This document shows, one piece after another, positions 1 through 9,325 of a stretch of 16,991 bases of DNA. Location: the NCBI GenBank assembly GCA_900551005.1, contig URUL01000040.1:1-16991 (forward strand). Reading direction: 5' to 3'. Under the pieces are notes generated by a model. The model was not told the DNA's origin, searched no databases, and saw only the letters and a list, made by a program, of their open reading frames with translations. The DNA comes from an uncultured Ruminococcus sp. GTDB taxonomy: Bacteria; Bacillota; Clostridia; Oscillospirales; CAG-272. How positions within the stretch are numbered: the stretch's first letter is position 1; each line of letters begins with the position of its first letter. Made by a program: the position numbers and the translations under genes.

Positions 1-98
1 ACCTATGATTAATGTTTACCTCCTACTCGATTAGGCTATTTGATGTATTTTCTTGAGGCCTGATATGGAACTGGTAAGTTTGGATTTTTGGGGATATG

Positions 99-1418
99 CT
101 ACTTTAGCAGGTCTTTTAAAAGTATCTGGTTGTTCTGTCTCATATATTCCTTGCGGGCTTCCATGAGAGTTTCCCAAGAAGCCGAGTATTGTTCGCGGTC
201 TACATTGAAAGCTTCAGATCCTGCTGAGTCTAACTTCCGGAGTAACATGCCTACAGTCAGCTGGTTGGTATCGCATCCCGGCAGATAACTGATATCTTGC
301 CCTTTGCTGTCTCCTACGGCTTCGTATACGAGATGAATATCCTGCAATTCATACAAGATGTTTTTGGTTAGCCGGATGGGGATTTTGTACTCTCTACTTA
401 ATTCTTCAGCGGTATAGGGGGCCTTTTCTTCACAAAAGCGTTTGCAGATGGCTGCCAGAATGATTGTGCAGAAGAAATCATGGTATCGTCTGCTGATGTT
501 TGCTGTTTCTTTTCCGAAATTGAAAGATGCCAGATTCTGGCTGACATAACTCATTTCTGCGCCAAACAGGCAGATGGTCCATGATATTTGTGTCCATAAC
601 AGAAACATGGGGATAGCAGCGAAGCTTCCGTAGATGGCATTGTAGTTAGACACCCAAATCTGACTGTTGATATAGAAATACTGGAAGGCCTGGAATGCAC
701 TTCCGGCCAGTATTCCGGGAAGCCATGCATGCTGTAGTCTTACTTTGGTGTTGGGGATAAAAATGAACAAGCCGATAAACATACCCCAGGTAAGAGCATA
801 TGGAATCATGCGGACAAGGAACTTTAAGACTGGAGCCAGTACCAGGAAGTTTTCCATATCCTTTATATAGGTAGTCATGAAAATGGTCAAACCGCTTGAA
901 ATGACAATAAGCAAGGGGAGCAGTAAAATCATCGAGAAATAGTCGGTGATTTTTCTGAATACGGTTCTCGGGTGTTTGACCTGCCAGATAGCGTTGAAAC
1001 TGAGCTCAATATTGTCAGTCAGGATAAGAATGGTCCATAGTAACATGATTAAGCCGACACCGATGAAAACACCGCTTTGTGCATGCTGCAAATAAGAATT
1101 GATCCAGGATATGACTAACTCTGCCTGTTCTTTGGCCATTTCGTGGCGGAACTGTGCTTCAATCACGGCATCAAATCCAAATCCTCTGGCAATGGCAAAA
1201 AGTATGGCCAGGATGGGAATGATGGAGAGGAGAGTGCTGTATGTTAATGCAGAAGCACGTACCTGAATACGGTCGTTTAAGAATTGCTGAACGGAAAGAA
1301 TAACGATTTTGATACAAGAATATAATCGCCGTTGAAGCGGTGTGATTTCGTCATCCGTTACTCGCCAGATACCGACGGTGAGGAATTGCAGCCAGTGATT
1401 GATGGAAGCTTTGTTCAT
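99..1418 (-). CDS. YihY/BrkB-family inner membrane protein, probably from a Bacteroidales genome
   Basis: The 439-residue protein has about six hydrophobic segments (near residues 56-77, 116-134, 160-182, 193-222, 232-250 and 266-288). Two stretches typical of the YihY family are visible: the arginine-led first membrane segment (RASALTYSTLLSIIP, 54-68) and YGSFAAIPMFLLW (263-275) before the last one. The C-terminal 140 residues are soluble; about 335-375 resembles a small winged-helix-like segment, as I recall from Bacteroidetes members. The family was once called RNase BN, which is now considered wrong; its true role is unknown. The start is ATG at 1418. No Shine-Dalgarno sequence precedes it, only an A/T-rich stretch, unlike every gene from secA onward. 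Codon choice and GC also differ from the rest of the window. This supports a separate origin (see the rnpB junction). The family call is fairly firm; the Bacteroidales origin is inferred. Confidence 0.85.
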   Translation of the reverse strand: MNKASINHWLQFLTVGIWRVTDDEITPLQRRLYSCIKIVILSVQQFLNDRIQVRASALTYSTLLSIIPILAILFAIARGFGFDAVIEAQFRHEMAKEQAELVISWINSYLQHAQSGVFIGVGLIMLLWTILILTDNIELSFNAIWQVKHPRTVFRKITDYFSMILLLPLLIVISSGLTIFMTTYIKDMENFLVLAPVLKFLVRMIPYALTWGMFIGLFIFIPNTKVRLQHAWLPGILAGSAFQAFQYFYINSQIWVSNYNAIYGSFAAIPMFLLWTQISWTICLFGAEMSYVSQNLASFNFGKETANISRRYHDFFCTIILAAICKRFCEEKAPYTAEELSREYKIPIRLTKNILYELQDIHLVYEAVGDSKGQDISYLPGCDTNQLTVGMLLRKLDSAGSEAFNVDREQYSASWETLMEARKEYMRQNNQILLKDLLK

Positions 1419-1450
1419 ATGTTACCCGCAGATTTTAAAAAAAGAAAGCA

Positions 1451-1815
1451 GTTGGCCTATAAGCCGGGTTCTGTCTGGAGCGACCATCTATCTTCGCCGC
1501 ATGTCTCCATGCGGCTTATACCCTTTCGGGTAATGCCTCCTCGCGCTGAGCTCTCGCTCGGGTCGGGCAAACCGCTTTCTGCGCGGGGCGTTGCTTCGGA
1601 TAGGGTTTACATGGCTCGCCGCGTTACCGCAGCGACGGTGAGCTCTTACCTCGCCTTTCCATCCTTACCGCATAAATGCGGCGGTCTATTTCTGTTGCAC
1701 TTTCCCGGAAGTCACCTTCGGCGGACGTTATCCGTTATCCTGCCCTGTGAAGCCCGGACTTTCCTCATGATAATACCTTTCGGCTACATATCACGCGGCC
1801 GCTCAGCCCGGTCGG
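1451..1815 (-). ncRNA. rnpB: RNase P RNA, bacterial class A; 3' end probably chimeric
   Basis: Read on the minus strand, the region carries the hallmark conserved blocks in order: GAGGAAAGTCCGGGCT near the 5' end, an AGTGCAACAGA-type block (here AAGTGCAACAGA), GGTAAGAGCTCACCG, the GTAAACCCTATCCG block, and ACAGAACCCGGCTTAT at the 3' end. The RNA is the catalytic subunit that removes 5' leaders from pre-tRNAs. Helix P2 pairs (1797-1806 with 1475-1485). The outermost helix P1 should pair the 5' strand CCGACCGG (1808-1815) with the 3' strand, but the 3' strand reads GGCCAAC (1451-1457) and does not match. A T-rich run lies just beyond the 3' end (about 1432-1445). The ends are estimated from these helices and may be off by several bases. 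The gene starts only about 12 bases after the upstream ORF's stop codon. Confidence 0.95.
1458..1474. other. Probable chimeric junction in the conserved 3' block of rnpB
   Basis: These 17 bases (TATAAGCCGGGTTCTGT on the plus strand) are nearly invariant among bacterial RNase P RNAs. To their right, helix P2 is self-consistent with the rnpB 5' part. To their left, the P1 strand is incompatible with the 5' end, and the adjoining gene has different base composition and no ribosome binding site. A shared exact word of this length is a plausible bridge for a short-read metagenome assembler. This is inference from sequence; coverage data would decide it. Confidence 0.6.
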
Positions 1816-1827
1816 AAATTTATCCTG

Positions 1828-2673
1828 TTATTTCCCGACGGATATCATGCCGTCGGTGGGAGCATTTTTCAGCTCTTTCTTATAATCATACAACTCCAGA
1901 TCATAGCTTTCTCGGTATACCGCTATATGAACGCCGAACGATTCCTCCTCAGGGTCATAATCCTCGGCATAATACATATTCAGGAAAAGCGAGGAAATGC
2001 CGCCCTTCTCATAGTCGTATTTCGATGCGCCCTTGTAAATATATGCCGGGTTTGTCACAGATACCGTAGGATATGCCTCGTCGGGAGCCACCTTGACACT
2101 GTCAAAAAGGTCTATATCCGAGAAAACGATATTCACATACGTATATCTGCCCGAGGTTTTGAATTTGTATGACGATTTTTCCCAGATGCTTCCCTCATCA
2201 TCCCGCAGGATAAAGCGGAAAGGCATTTCGTCTACACTCTCGAGCCCGTATTCTGCACACAGTGCATCCAGGGTACTGCTGTTATATCTTATGGTGAACT
2301 GCAATTCGTCGACTGACGGAATATACCGCATACCGTAGATAGAAAATCTGCCGTCATATCTGCCGTTGTTTTTCGAAGAATCGATACCAAATTCAGACTC
2401 TGCATCATAAGTATATACCCGGAAATCCTCGCCGAGCGAATTATACGAAGCATAGGCTTCGTCTGTCCAGACCATGTCGGTATGGCGAAAGACCATTTTG
2501 CTCTCGATGATCCTGTACATAAAAAACGCATAGATAAAGATGATCAGCGCCACGATGAGCCAGCGAAAAACCTTTTTCAGAGTACGGAAGCTGAATATTT
2601 TTCCAAGCTTTGATTTCGACTGATACCGTTGCTCCTTCATGTAATCGCCGTAATCATTGAAGTTCTCCGACAA
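1828..2673 (-). CDS. Unrecognised single-pass membrane protein with large C-terminal domain
   Basis: The predicted 281-residue protein has a short basic N-terminal region, one hydrophobic segment near residues 38-53, and about 225 residues after it that are rich in Tyr, Asp and Glu. The topology is probably N-in with the bulk outside the membrane. I do not recognise a family or a catalytic motif. The start is most likely TTG at 2673: a strong GGGAGG lies 8 bases upstream. An in-frame GTG at 2682 sits inside that ribosome binding site, and the later ATG at 2640 has no good site. A sigma-A promoter (2713-2741) precedes it. The gene is divergent from secA, and rnpB follows about 12 bases after its stop. 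A hairpin (1835-1856, 7-bp stem) lies in the last codons. A real gene is likely; its function is unknown. Confidence 0.75.
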   Translation of the reverse strand: MSENFNDYGDYMKEQRYQSKSKLGKIFSFRTLKKVFRWLIVALIIFIYAFFMYRIIESKMVFRHTDMVWTDEAYASYNSLGEDFRVYTYDAESEFGIDSSKNNGRYDGRFSIYGMRYIPSVDELQFTIRYNSSTLDALCAEYGLESVDEMPFRFILRDDEGSIWEKSSYKFKTSGRYTYVNIVFSDIDLFDSVKVAPDEAYPTVSVTNPAYIYKGASKYDYEKGGISSLFLNMYYAEDYDPEEESFGVHIAVYRESYDLELYDYKKELKNAPTDGMISVGK

Positions 2674-2712
2674 TAGCCGCACCTCCCGTTTTTATGCGTT
2701 ATGATCGAATAT

Positions 2713-2741
2713 ATCATATCATATCTCTTCACGATTTTCAA
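2713..2741 (-). promoter_or_regulatory. Sigma-A promoter of the divergent membrane protein gene
   Basis: On the minus strand, TTGAAA (2741-2736) is followed after exactly 17 bases by TATGAT (2718-2713). This predicts a start near 2706 and a leader of about 33 bases before the TTG start. Spacing and both hexamers match the sigma-A consensus well. The same read-through could supply rnpB, since no separate rnpB promoter is evident. Confidence 0.7.
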
Positions 2742-2856
2742 TATTTTATACGCGGATATTTGTAAAATTTTATCTTTTCTCCGCGGCAAAATGAATAATA
2801 TACAAATTTTTTTAAAATATTTTGAAAACGGTATAGTAATTAAAAGGAAAATATTA

Positions 2857-2862
2857 TATAAT
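2857..2862 (+). promoter_or_regulatory. Candidate -10 element for secA
   Basis: A perfect TATAAT lies 50 bases upstream of the secA start in AT-rich DNA. No convincing -35 hexamer is found 16-18 bases further upstream; TTGAAA at 2822-2827 is too far away. The remainder of the 239-base divergent gap (2674-2912) is AT-rich, and I see nothing else in it besides the minus-strand promoter. Confidence 0.3.
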
Positions 2863-2912
2863 ATACCTGTAAAATCAAAAAATATCGGCATTTATTCGAA
2901 AGGACGATCTTC

Positions 2913-5621
<2,709 letters not shown>

Positions 5622-5705
5622 GGATCAATGCGACCTATCGCCACAGCGGCTGAAAAGCGACTGAAAAATACAAGGAGCGGGTCTTAACTCCCGGCTTTAT
5701 AATAA

Positions 5706-6401
5706 ATGGGATTCGGATATATGTTCATCGGCTTTGCCTTCATGGCAAAAGCCTCTTACTACGGAATAGACTTTATGCCCGATTTTATCGGATATTGCCT
5801 GCTTTTCACGGGGCTGAACATAGCAAAAAATCATTGCCGATGCTTTGATTTCACGCGCATGCTCGCGATATGCGGACTTGTCATCTCCGCACTTCGCCTC
5901 GGAGCGGAAGTCACCTTCGCCATAAACGGCGGTATGAGCGATGCCTTTGATCTGTATTTCGGCGTATTCTATGAGATCTTTACGGTGATATTCACCGTAT
6001 CTCTCCTCATCTCGCTGTATAATATAGCAAAGGAAACGGAGCTTCCGAAATTACAGCGAAAAGCTATGAGAAACGGCGTTCTCATGCCGCTCTTCTGGGC
6101 TGTGGCACTCTTCTTGAACCTGAATGAAAAGCTCGGCTGGCTCTCCTTTGAGGCATCGCTGAAGCTCCCGCTCGTGGCTCAGCTTCTCTCCGTGCTCTGG
6201 GTCATCCTCGTGGAGATAAATCTCTTTAATTGCTATGCTCGCATATGCCTCGAGGGCGATGAGGAGATGGAGGATACAAAGAAGCACAAGTTGAAAACGC
6301 CCTTTGAGCTGTATGAAAAGGGCGCGAAGGATTATGTCAGCGACAAGGAAAGCGTCCCCTACGGCAATGCCAAAAAGAAAAAATGGAAAAAACGCAGGTG
6401 A
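5706..6401 (+). CDS. Uncharacterised multi-pass membrane protein A, downstream of secA
   Basis: I do not recognise the family. The 231-residue product has about six hydrophobic segments (near 2-19, 26-40, 51-70, 83-106, 124-140 and 155-180). A charged cytoplasmic tail follows, ending in a cluster of lysines and arginines (223-231). Its N-terminus (G-x-x-x-x-F..., then MPDFIGYCLLFTG at 24-36) resembles the start of the next protein (LPDLIGVILIAAG at 36-48), so the two look paralogous. An in-frame TAA directly precedes ATG 5706; ATG 5721 is an alternative start. Neither has a good ribosome binding site. An AAGGAG at 5672-5677 lies 28 bases upstream, with a weak hairpin (5676-5696) between. The gene ends 4 bases before the next start, indicating co-expression. 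Its place between secA and lepB suggests, but does not prove, a role linked to export. Confidence 0.8.
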   Translation: MGFGYMFIGFAFMAKASYYGIDFMPDFIGYCLLFTGLNIAKNHCRCFDFTRMLAICGLVISALRLGAEVTFAINGGMSDAFDLYFGVFYEIFTVIFTVSLLISLYNIAKETELPKLQRKAMRNGVLMPLFWAVALFLNLNEKLGWLSFEASLKLPLVAQLLSVLWVILVEINLFNCYARICLEGDEEMEDTKKHKLKTPFELYEKGAKDYVSDKESVPYGNAKKKKWKKRR

Positions 6402-6405
6402 TTTT

Positions 6406-7764
6406 ATGAAAAGCAAGGTCAAGGAAAGGAAGAAAAGCTCTCTCGGCACAAGTCTGATATTTGCCGGATGTATCTTTCTTTTTGAGCCGTTTCTCAGCGT
6501 ATATGATATGCTGCCCGATCTCATAGGCGTCATCCTGATAGCCGCGGGAATGCGCAAGCTCTCTTTCTTTGAAAAGAAGCTCTGGGAGAGTGCTTCCCGC
6601 TTCAAAATGTATATATGGGTATGTATTGCACGCATTGTCGTGGAGGTGCTCGCCTCCATGAAGGATTCGATCTTCGATTCCACGATGATGCTCACCTTTG
6701 CCTTTGTTTTCGGCGTGCTGGACTGCATCGTCCTCATCCCCGCGTTTCTCGCCTTCTATGAGGGCATGGAATATGTATATGTACGCGGAGACGGAAGCGA
6801 TCTCGGAGACGAGAGCGAGGCGCAGAGCAAAAACATTCATGTGCTCGCGGTGGTGTTCATCCTCGTCCGTGCCGCCGCTCCCGTTCTTCCCTTGCTCGGC
6901 GTGCTGGGAGCGCAGGCGTCCACCTCCTTTGAAGCATTGCATACGATACTGACCGTGATGTGCGCTCTGATATCCTTGGTAATAGGCGCTTCATGGCTTG
7001 CGGGAATGAAAAAATACCTCGCGCTTTACAGCGGCGATGCCGCTTTCACGGAAAATATCCTCTCCCGCTATGAAAAGGAGATACTGCCCGATACGTACCT
7101 CTGGAATAAGATAAATGCTTCCCGCTTTTCCTCCAAAACATGCGGTGCTCTTCTCCTGTTCTTCGGCATACCCTTTGCCGCCTATCTGCAAAGCAGGAGC
7201 GCCTATTATATCCTGCCCGAATTTCTCTTCGGCCCGATCATTCTCTGGGCGCTCTTCGATTTTCGCAGATATATAAACGAAAGGCGCACCGTGCGCCTCT
7301 GTATCGCCTATACCGTGATTGCCGCGGCTTTCTATGCCGCCTCGTTTATCTATGCGGCAAATGTCGGCGGTCTCTATCGCCCTTATCTGCGCGAGGGCTT
7401 CGCGGCGTTCTTCATCCCGTGCGCCGTTTTGCGGCTCTCATACTATGCACTTTTCATCGCGGTATGCCATGAGAAGTACAAAGCCTTCCGCGATTTTACA
7501 GCGGATTCCGTCGGGCTTCGCGGCAAGGCAAAAACCGATACGCGCAGGGACTATGACAGCGCGATCAAGCGGAATCTTCAAAAGAGGGGAAAAGGGCTGT
7601 TTTTTCTCGAGGTGATCTTCGCCGCGGTATCCGCTGCGGCATATATCGCCTCCCCCTGGCTTGAGCTTTCATGGGTAGCACAGTTTATTCTCTGCGCGGC
7701 GCTGATAACGGTAAACTATATAGTAACACACATGCTCGCCACCGAAACGGAAATGGCAATATAG
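6406..7764 (+). CDS. Uncharacterised polytopic membrane protein B with apparent internal duplication
   Basis: The 452-residue product has roughly nine or ten hydrophobic segments and no family I can name. A module at 13-50 (G-T-S-L-I-F-x-G, then LPDLIG) recurs at about 247-287 (G-A-L-L-L-F-F-G, then LPEFLFG). The same module opens protein A, so this protein looks like two copies plus extra membrane helices. A soluble loop (about 124-142) is rich in Asp, Glu and Ser; another basic loop lies at 357-396. The start ATG 6406 is chosen because GCAGGTGA (6394-6401) sits 4 bases upstream and it begins just after the previous stop; a longer reading frame from 6304 would overlap protein A. The TAG stop is embedded in the ribosome binding site of lepB, a sign of translational coupling. 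Function unknown; the context is secretion. Confidence 0.82.
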   Translation: MKSKVKERKKSSLGTSLIFAGCIFLFEPFLSVYDMLPDLIGVILIAAGMRKLSFFEKKLWESASRFKMYIWVCIARIVVEVLASMKDSIFDSTMMLTFAFVFGVLDCIVLIPAFLAFYEGMEYVYVRGDGSDLGDESEAQSKNIHVLAVVFILVRAAAPVLPLLGVLGAQASTSFEALHTILTVMCALISLVIGASWLAGMKKYLALYSGDAAFTENILSRYEKEILPDTYLWNKINASRFSSKTCGALLLFFGIPFAAYLQSRSAYYILPEFLFGPIILWALFDFRRYINERRTVRLCIAYTVIAAAFYAASFIYAANVGGLYRPYLREGFAAFFIPCAVLRLSYYALFIAVCHEKYKAFRDFTADSVGLRGKAKTDTRRDYDSAIKRNLQKRGKGLFFLEVIFAAVSAAAYIASPWLELSWVAQFILCAALITVNYIVTHMLATETEMAI

Positions 7765-7775
7765 GAGGAAAGGAA

Positions 7776-8513
7776 ATGACAGAAAACAAAAATAACGGCG
7801 AGCTTCGCAAAGACGCCGATAAAGAAAAACTTCAGGCAGATATCCCCGCGGCAGATATCCCCGCGGCAGATGTCCCCGCGGCAGATGTCCGCCCCGAGCA
7901 GGAAATAACGGATGCGCCGTGCGATAACGACGAAAGCACAGACGGCGTCATGGCGCGCCGTCGCGGGATCTATGATTTTGTGGAAATGCTGGCAGGCTCC
8001 GTCGCCGTCGTCATACTGATATTCACACTGCTCTTCCGCCTCTCGAGCGTAGAGGGCACCTCTATGATAAACACGCTGCAGGACGGCGACAGGCTCATCG
8101 TCTCCAGCATCGTCACCAATCTGAAATACGGCGATATCGTTGCTATCCAGAAGACCTCCGGCTATACTGCACCGCTTGTAAAACGCGTTATCGCGACGGG
8201 CGGTGAGACCGTGATCTTCGATTTTCCGAACTGGAAGGTCAGCATCAAGGGGAAGGACGGCACGGTCCGCGAGCTGGATGAATATTACGTAAACCGCGTA
8301 TCCGGCGCCATGAAGCGCGGAGGCGTCCCCGCGACAGATGAGGTCTACGTACCGGAGGGCTACGTTTTCGTCATGGGGGATAACCGCAACGGCTCCACCG
8401 ACAGCCGCGACCCCGCAATCGGGCTTATCTCGGAGCATGAGATAATGGGAAAAGCGATCCTCCGCATATTCCCGTTAAATAATATAGGGAGTCTGAAACT
8501 GAAAAATGATTGA
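7776..8513 (+). CDS. lepB: Signal peptidase I
   Basis: Type I signal peptidase cleaves signal peptides from exported proteins on the outer face of the membrane, using a Ser-Lys dyad. The 245-residue protein has a cytoplasmic N-terminus, one membrane anchor (about 68-89), the nucleophile in GTSM (Ser96), the general base in LVKRVIATGG (Lys136), and the C-terminal box MGDNRNGSTDSR. The 66-residue cytoplasmic extension is long for a Gram-positive enzyme and contains a short acidic/alanine repeat (A-D-I/V-P-A, 21-38). The start ATG 7776 follows a strong AGGAGG (7763-7768); in-frame codons upstream lie inside the previous gene. The stop overlaps the next start by 8 bases. Together with secA nearby, this makes an export gene group. 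Confidence 0.96.
   Translation: MTENKNNGELRKDADKEKLQADIPAADIPAADVPAADVRPEQEITDAPCDNDESTDGVMARRRGIYDFVEMLAGSVAVVILIFTLLFRLSSVEGTSMINTLQDGDRLIVSSIVTNLKYGDIVAIQKTSGYTAPLVKRVIATGGETVIFDFPNWKVSIKGKDGTVRELDEYYVNRVSGAMKRGGVPATDEVYVPEGYVFVMGDNRNGSTDSRDPAIGLISEHEIMGKAILRIFPLNNIGSLKLKND
7836..7895 (+). repeat. 15-bp tandem repeat inside lepB, about 3.7 units
   Basis: The unit GCAGATATCCCCGCG occurs at 7836-7850 and 7851-7865, then with one base change at 7866-7880, then partially at 7881-7890. It keeps the reading frame and encodes repeated Ala-Asp-Ile/Val-Pro-Ala in the cytoplasmic tail of LepB. Confidence 0.9.
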
Positions 8514-9312
8514 CGCACATGTTCATACGCTCTTCTCTCACGACGGCATCTCCTCGATGGAGGAATATATGAAGGCTGCCAAAGAAAAGGGCGTAGATGA
8601 AATAACCTTCACGGAGCATTGGGACGATTACACGGGCATGCAATCAAGCCTGCAGGCAGTCGATATCCCCGCATACCATGCAGAATATCTGCGTATAAAG
8701 GAAAAATACGAAAGTCCCCGCATCAATTTCGGCATAGAAATGGGCTTGCAGCCCGATATACACGATAAAGTGCATGAGGTGGTCTGCTCATATCCCTTTG
8801 ATTTTGTGATAGGTTCATCGCATATCACAAATAAAAAGGATATGGCGATGGACAGCAGTTTTTTTGCGGGGCTGACGCGATATGAAGCCTATATGATATA
8901 TTTTCGCGAGGTTCTGCAAAACATAACGGTACATGACGATTTTGATGTCTACGGACATCTTGATTACGTGGCACGGTACGGCGGATATGAAGAAAAAGCG
9001 ATACGGTACGCGGAATTTTCCGATATTCTCGATGAGATCCTGCGCCTGCTCATCCGCCGCGATAAGGGGCTGGAGCTCAATACCTCCGGAATACGAAAGG
9101 GGCTTCCCTTTCCGCATCCGAACGCAGATATACTGCGGCGCTACAGAGAGCTCGGCGGAAGGATAATCACGCTCGGCTCGGATGCGCACATCATCCGTGA
9201 TCTCGCGGCGGATTTTGCTTATGCAAAAGAAATTCTTTCCGATATCGGCTTTTCGGAAATAGCCGTTTATCATGGGCGCAAACCCGATTTTGTAAAAATA
9301 AATTCACTTTGA
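8506..9312 (+). CDS. PHP-domain phosphoesterase, histidinol-phosphatase (HisJ/HisK) family
   Basis: This 268-residue protein is a stand-alone PHP domain. Metal-ligand motifs are in order: HVH (His5, His7), EHWD (Glu37, His38), IEMG (Glu78), GSSH (His106), YGHLDY (His151) and GSDAH (Asp226, His228). Family members dephosphorylate L-histidinol phosphate in histidine biosynthesis, but many paralogues act on other small phosphoesters, and no his genes are nearby, so the substrate is open. The ATG overlaps the last 8 bases of lepB; AGGGAG lies 13 bases upstream, so initiation is likely coupled to lepB translation. rbgA follows after 13 bases. The fold call is very firm; the histidinol-phosphatase activity is moderate. 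Confidence 0.88.
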   Translation: MIDAHVHTLFSHDGISSMEEYMKAAKEKGVDEITFTEHWDDYTGMQSSLQAVDIPAYHAEYLRIKEKYESPRINFGIEMGLQPDIHDKVHEVVCSYPFDFVIGSSHITNKKDMAMDSSFFAGLTRYEAYMIYFREVLQNITVHDDFDVYGHLDYVARYGGYEEKAIRYAEFSDILDEILRLLIRRDKGLELNTSGIRKGLPFPHPNADILRRYRELGGRIITLGSDAHIIRDLAADFAYAKEILSDIGFSEIAVYHGRKPDFVKINSL

Positions 9313-9325
9313 CAGGAAAAGAAAG

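Noticed and set aside
99..1418. Calling this gene RNase BN because of old family naming
   Set aside because: The YihY family was mis-assigned as RNase BN; the protein is an integral membrane protein without nuclease motifs.
1451..1815. Attachment site of an integrated element at the rnpB 3' end
   Set aside because: An element that integrates in an RNA gene normally restores the 3' end, but P1 is not restored here, and no integrase or direct repeat is visible.
1332..2069. A 245-codon plus-strand reading frame opposite yihY, rnpB and the membrane protein gene
   Set aside because: It runs antisense through the RNase P RNA, is rich in Arg, Ser and Pro, lacks a ribosome binding site and has no recognisable domain.
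6304..6405. A longer N-terminus for membrane protein B, starting at 6304
   Set aside because: It would overlap protein A by about 98 bases, has no ribosome binding site, and the extension is just the shifted frame of A's basic tail; ATG 6406 has a good site.
7671..7775. A longer N-terminus for LepB, starting at 7671
   Set aside because: It lies wholly within membrane protein B in another frame, and ATG 7776 has a strong AGGAGG.
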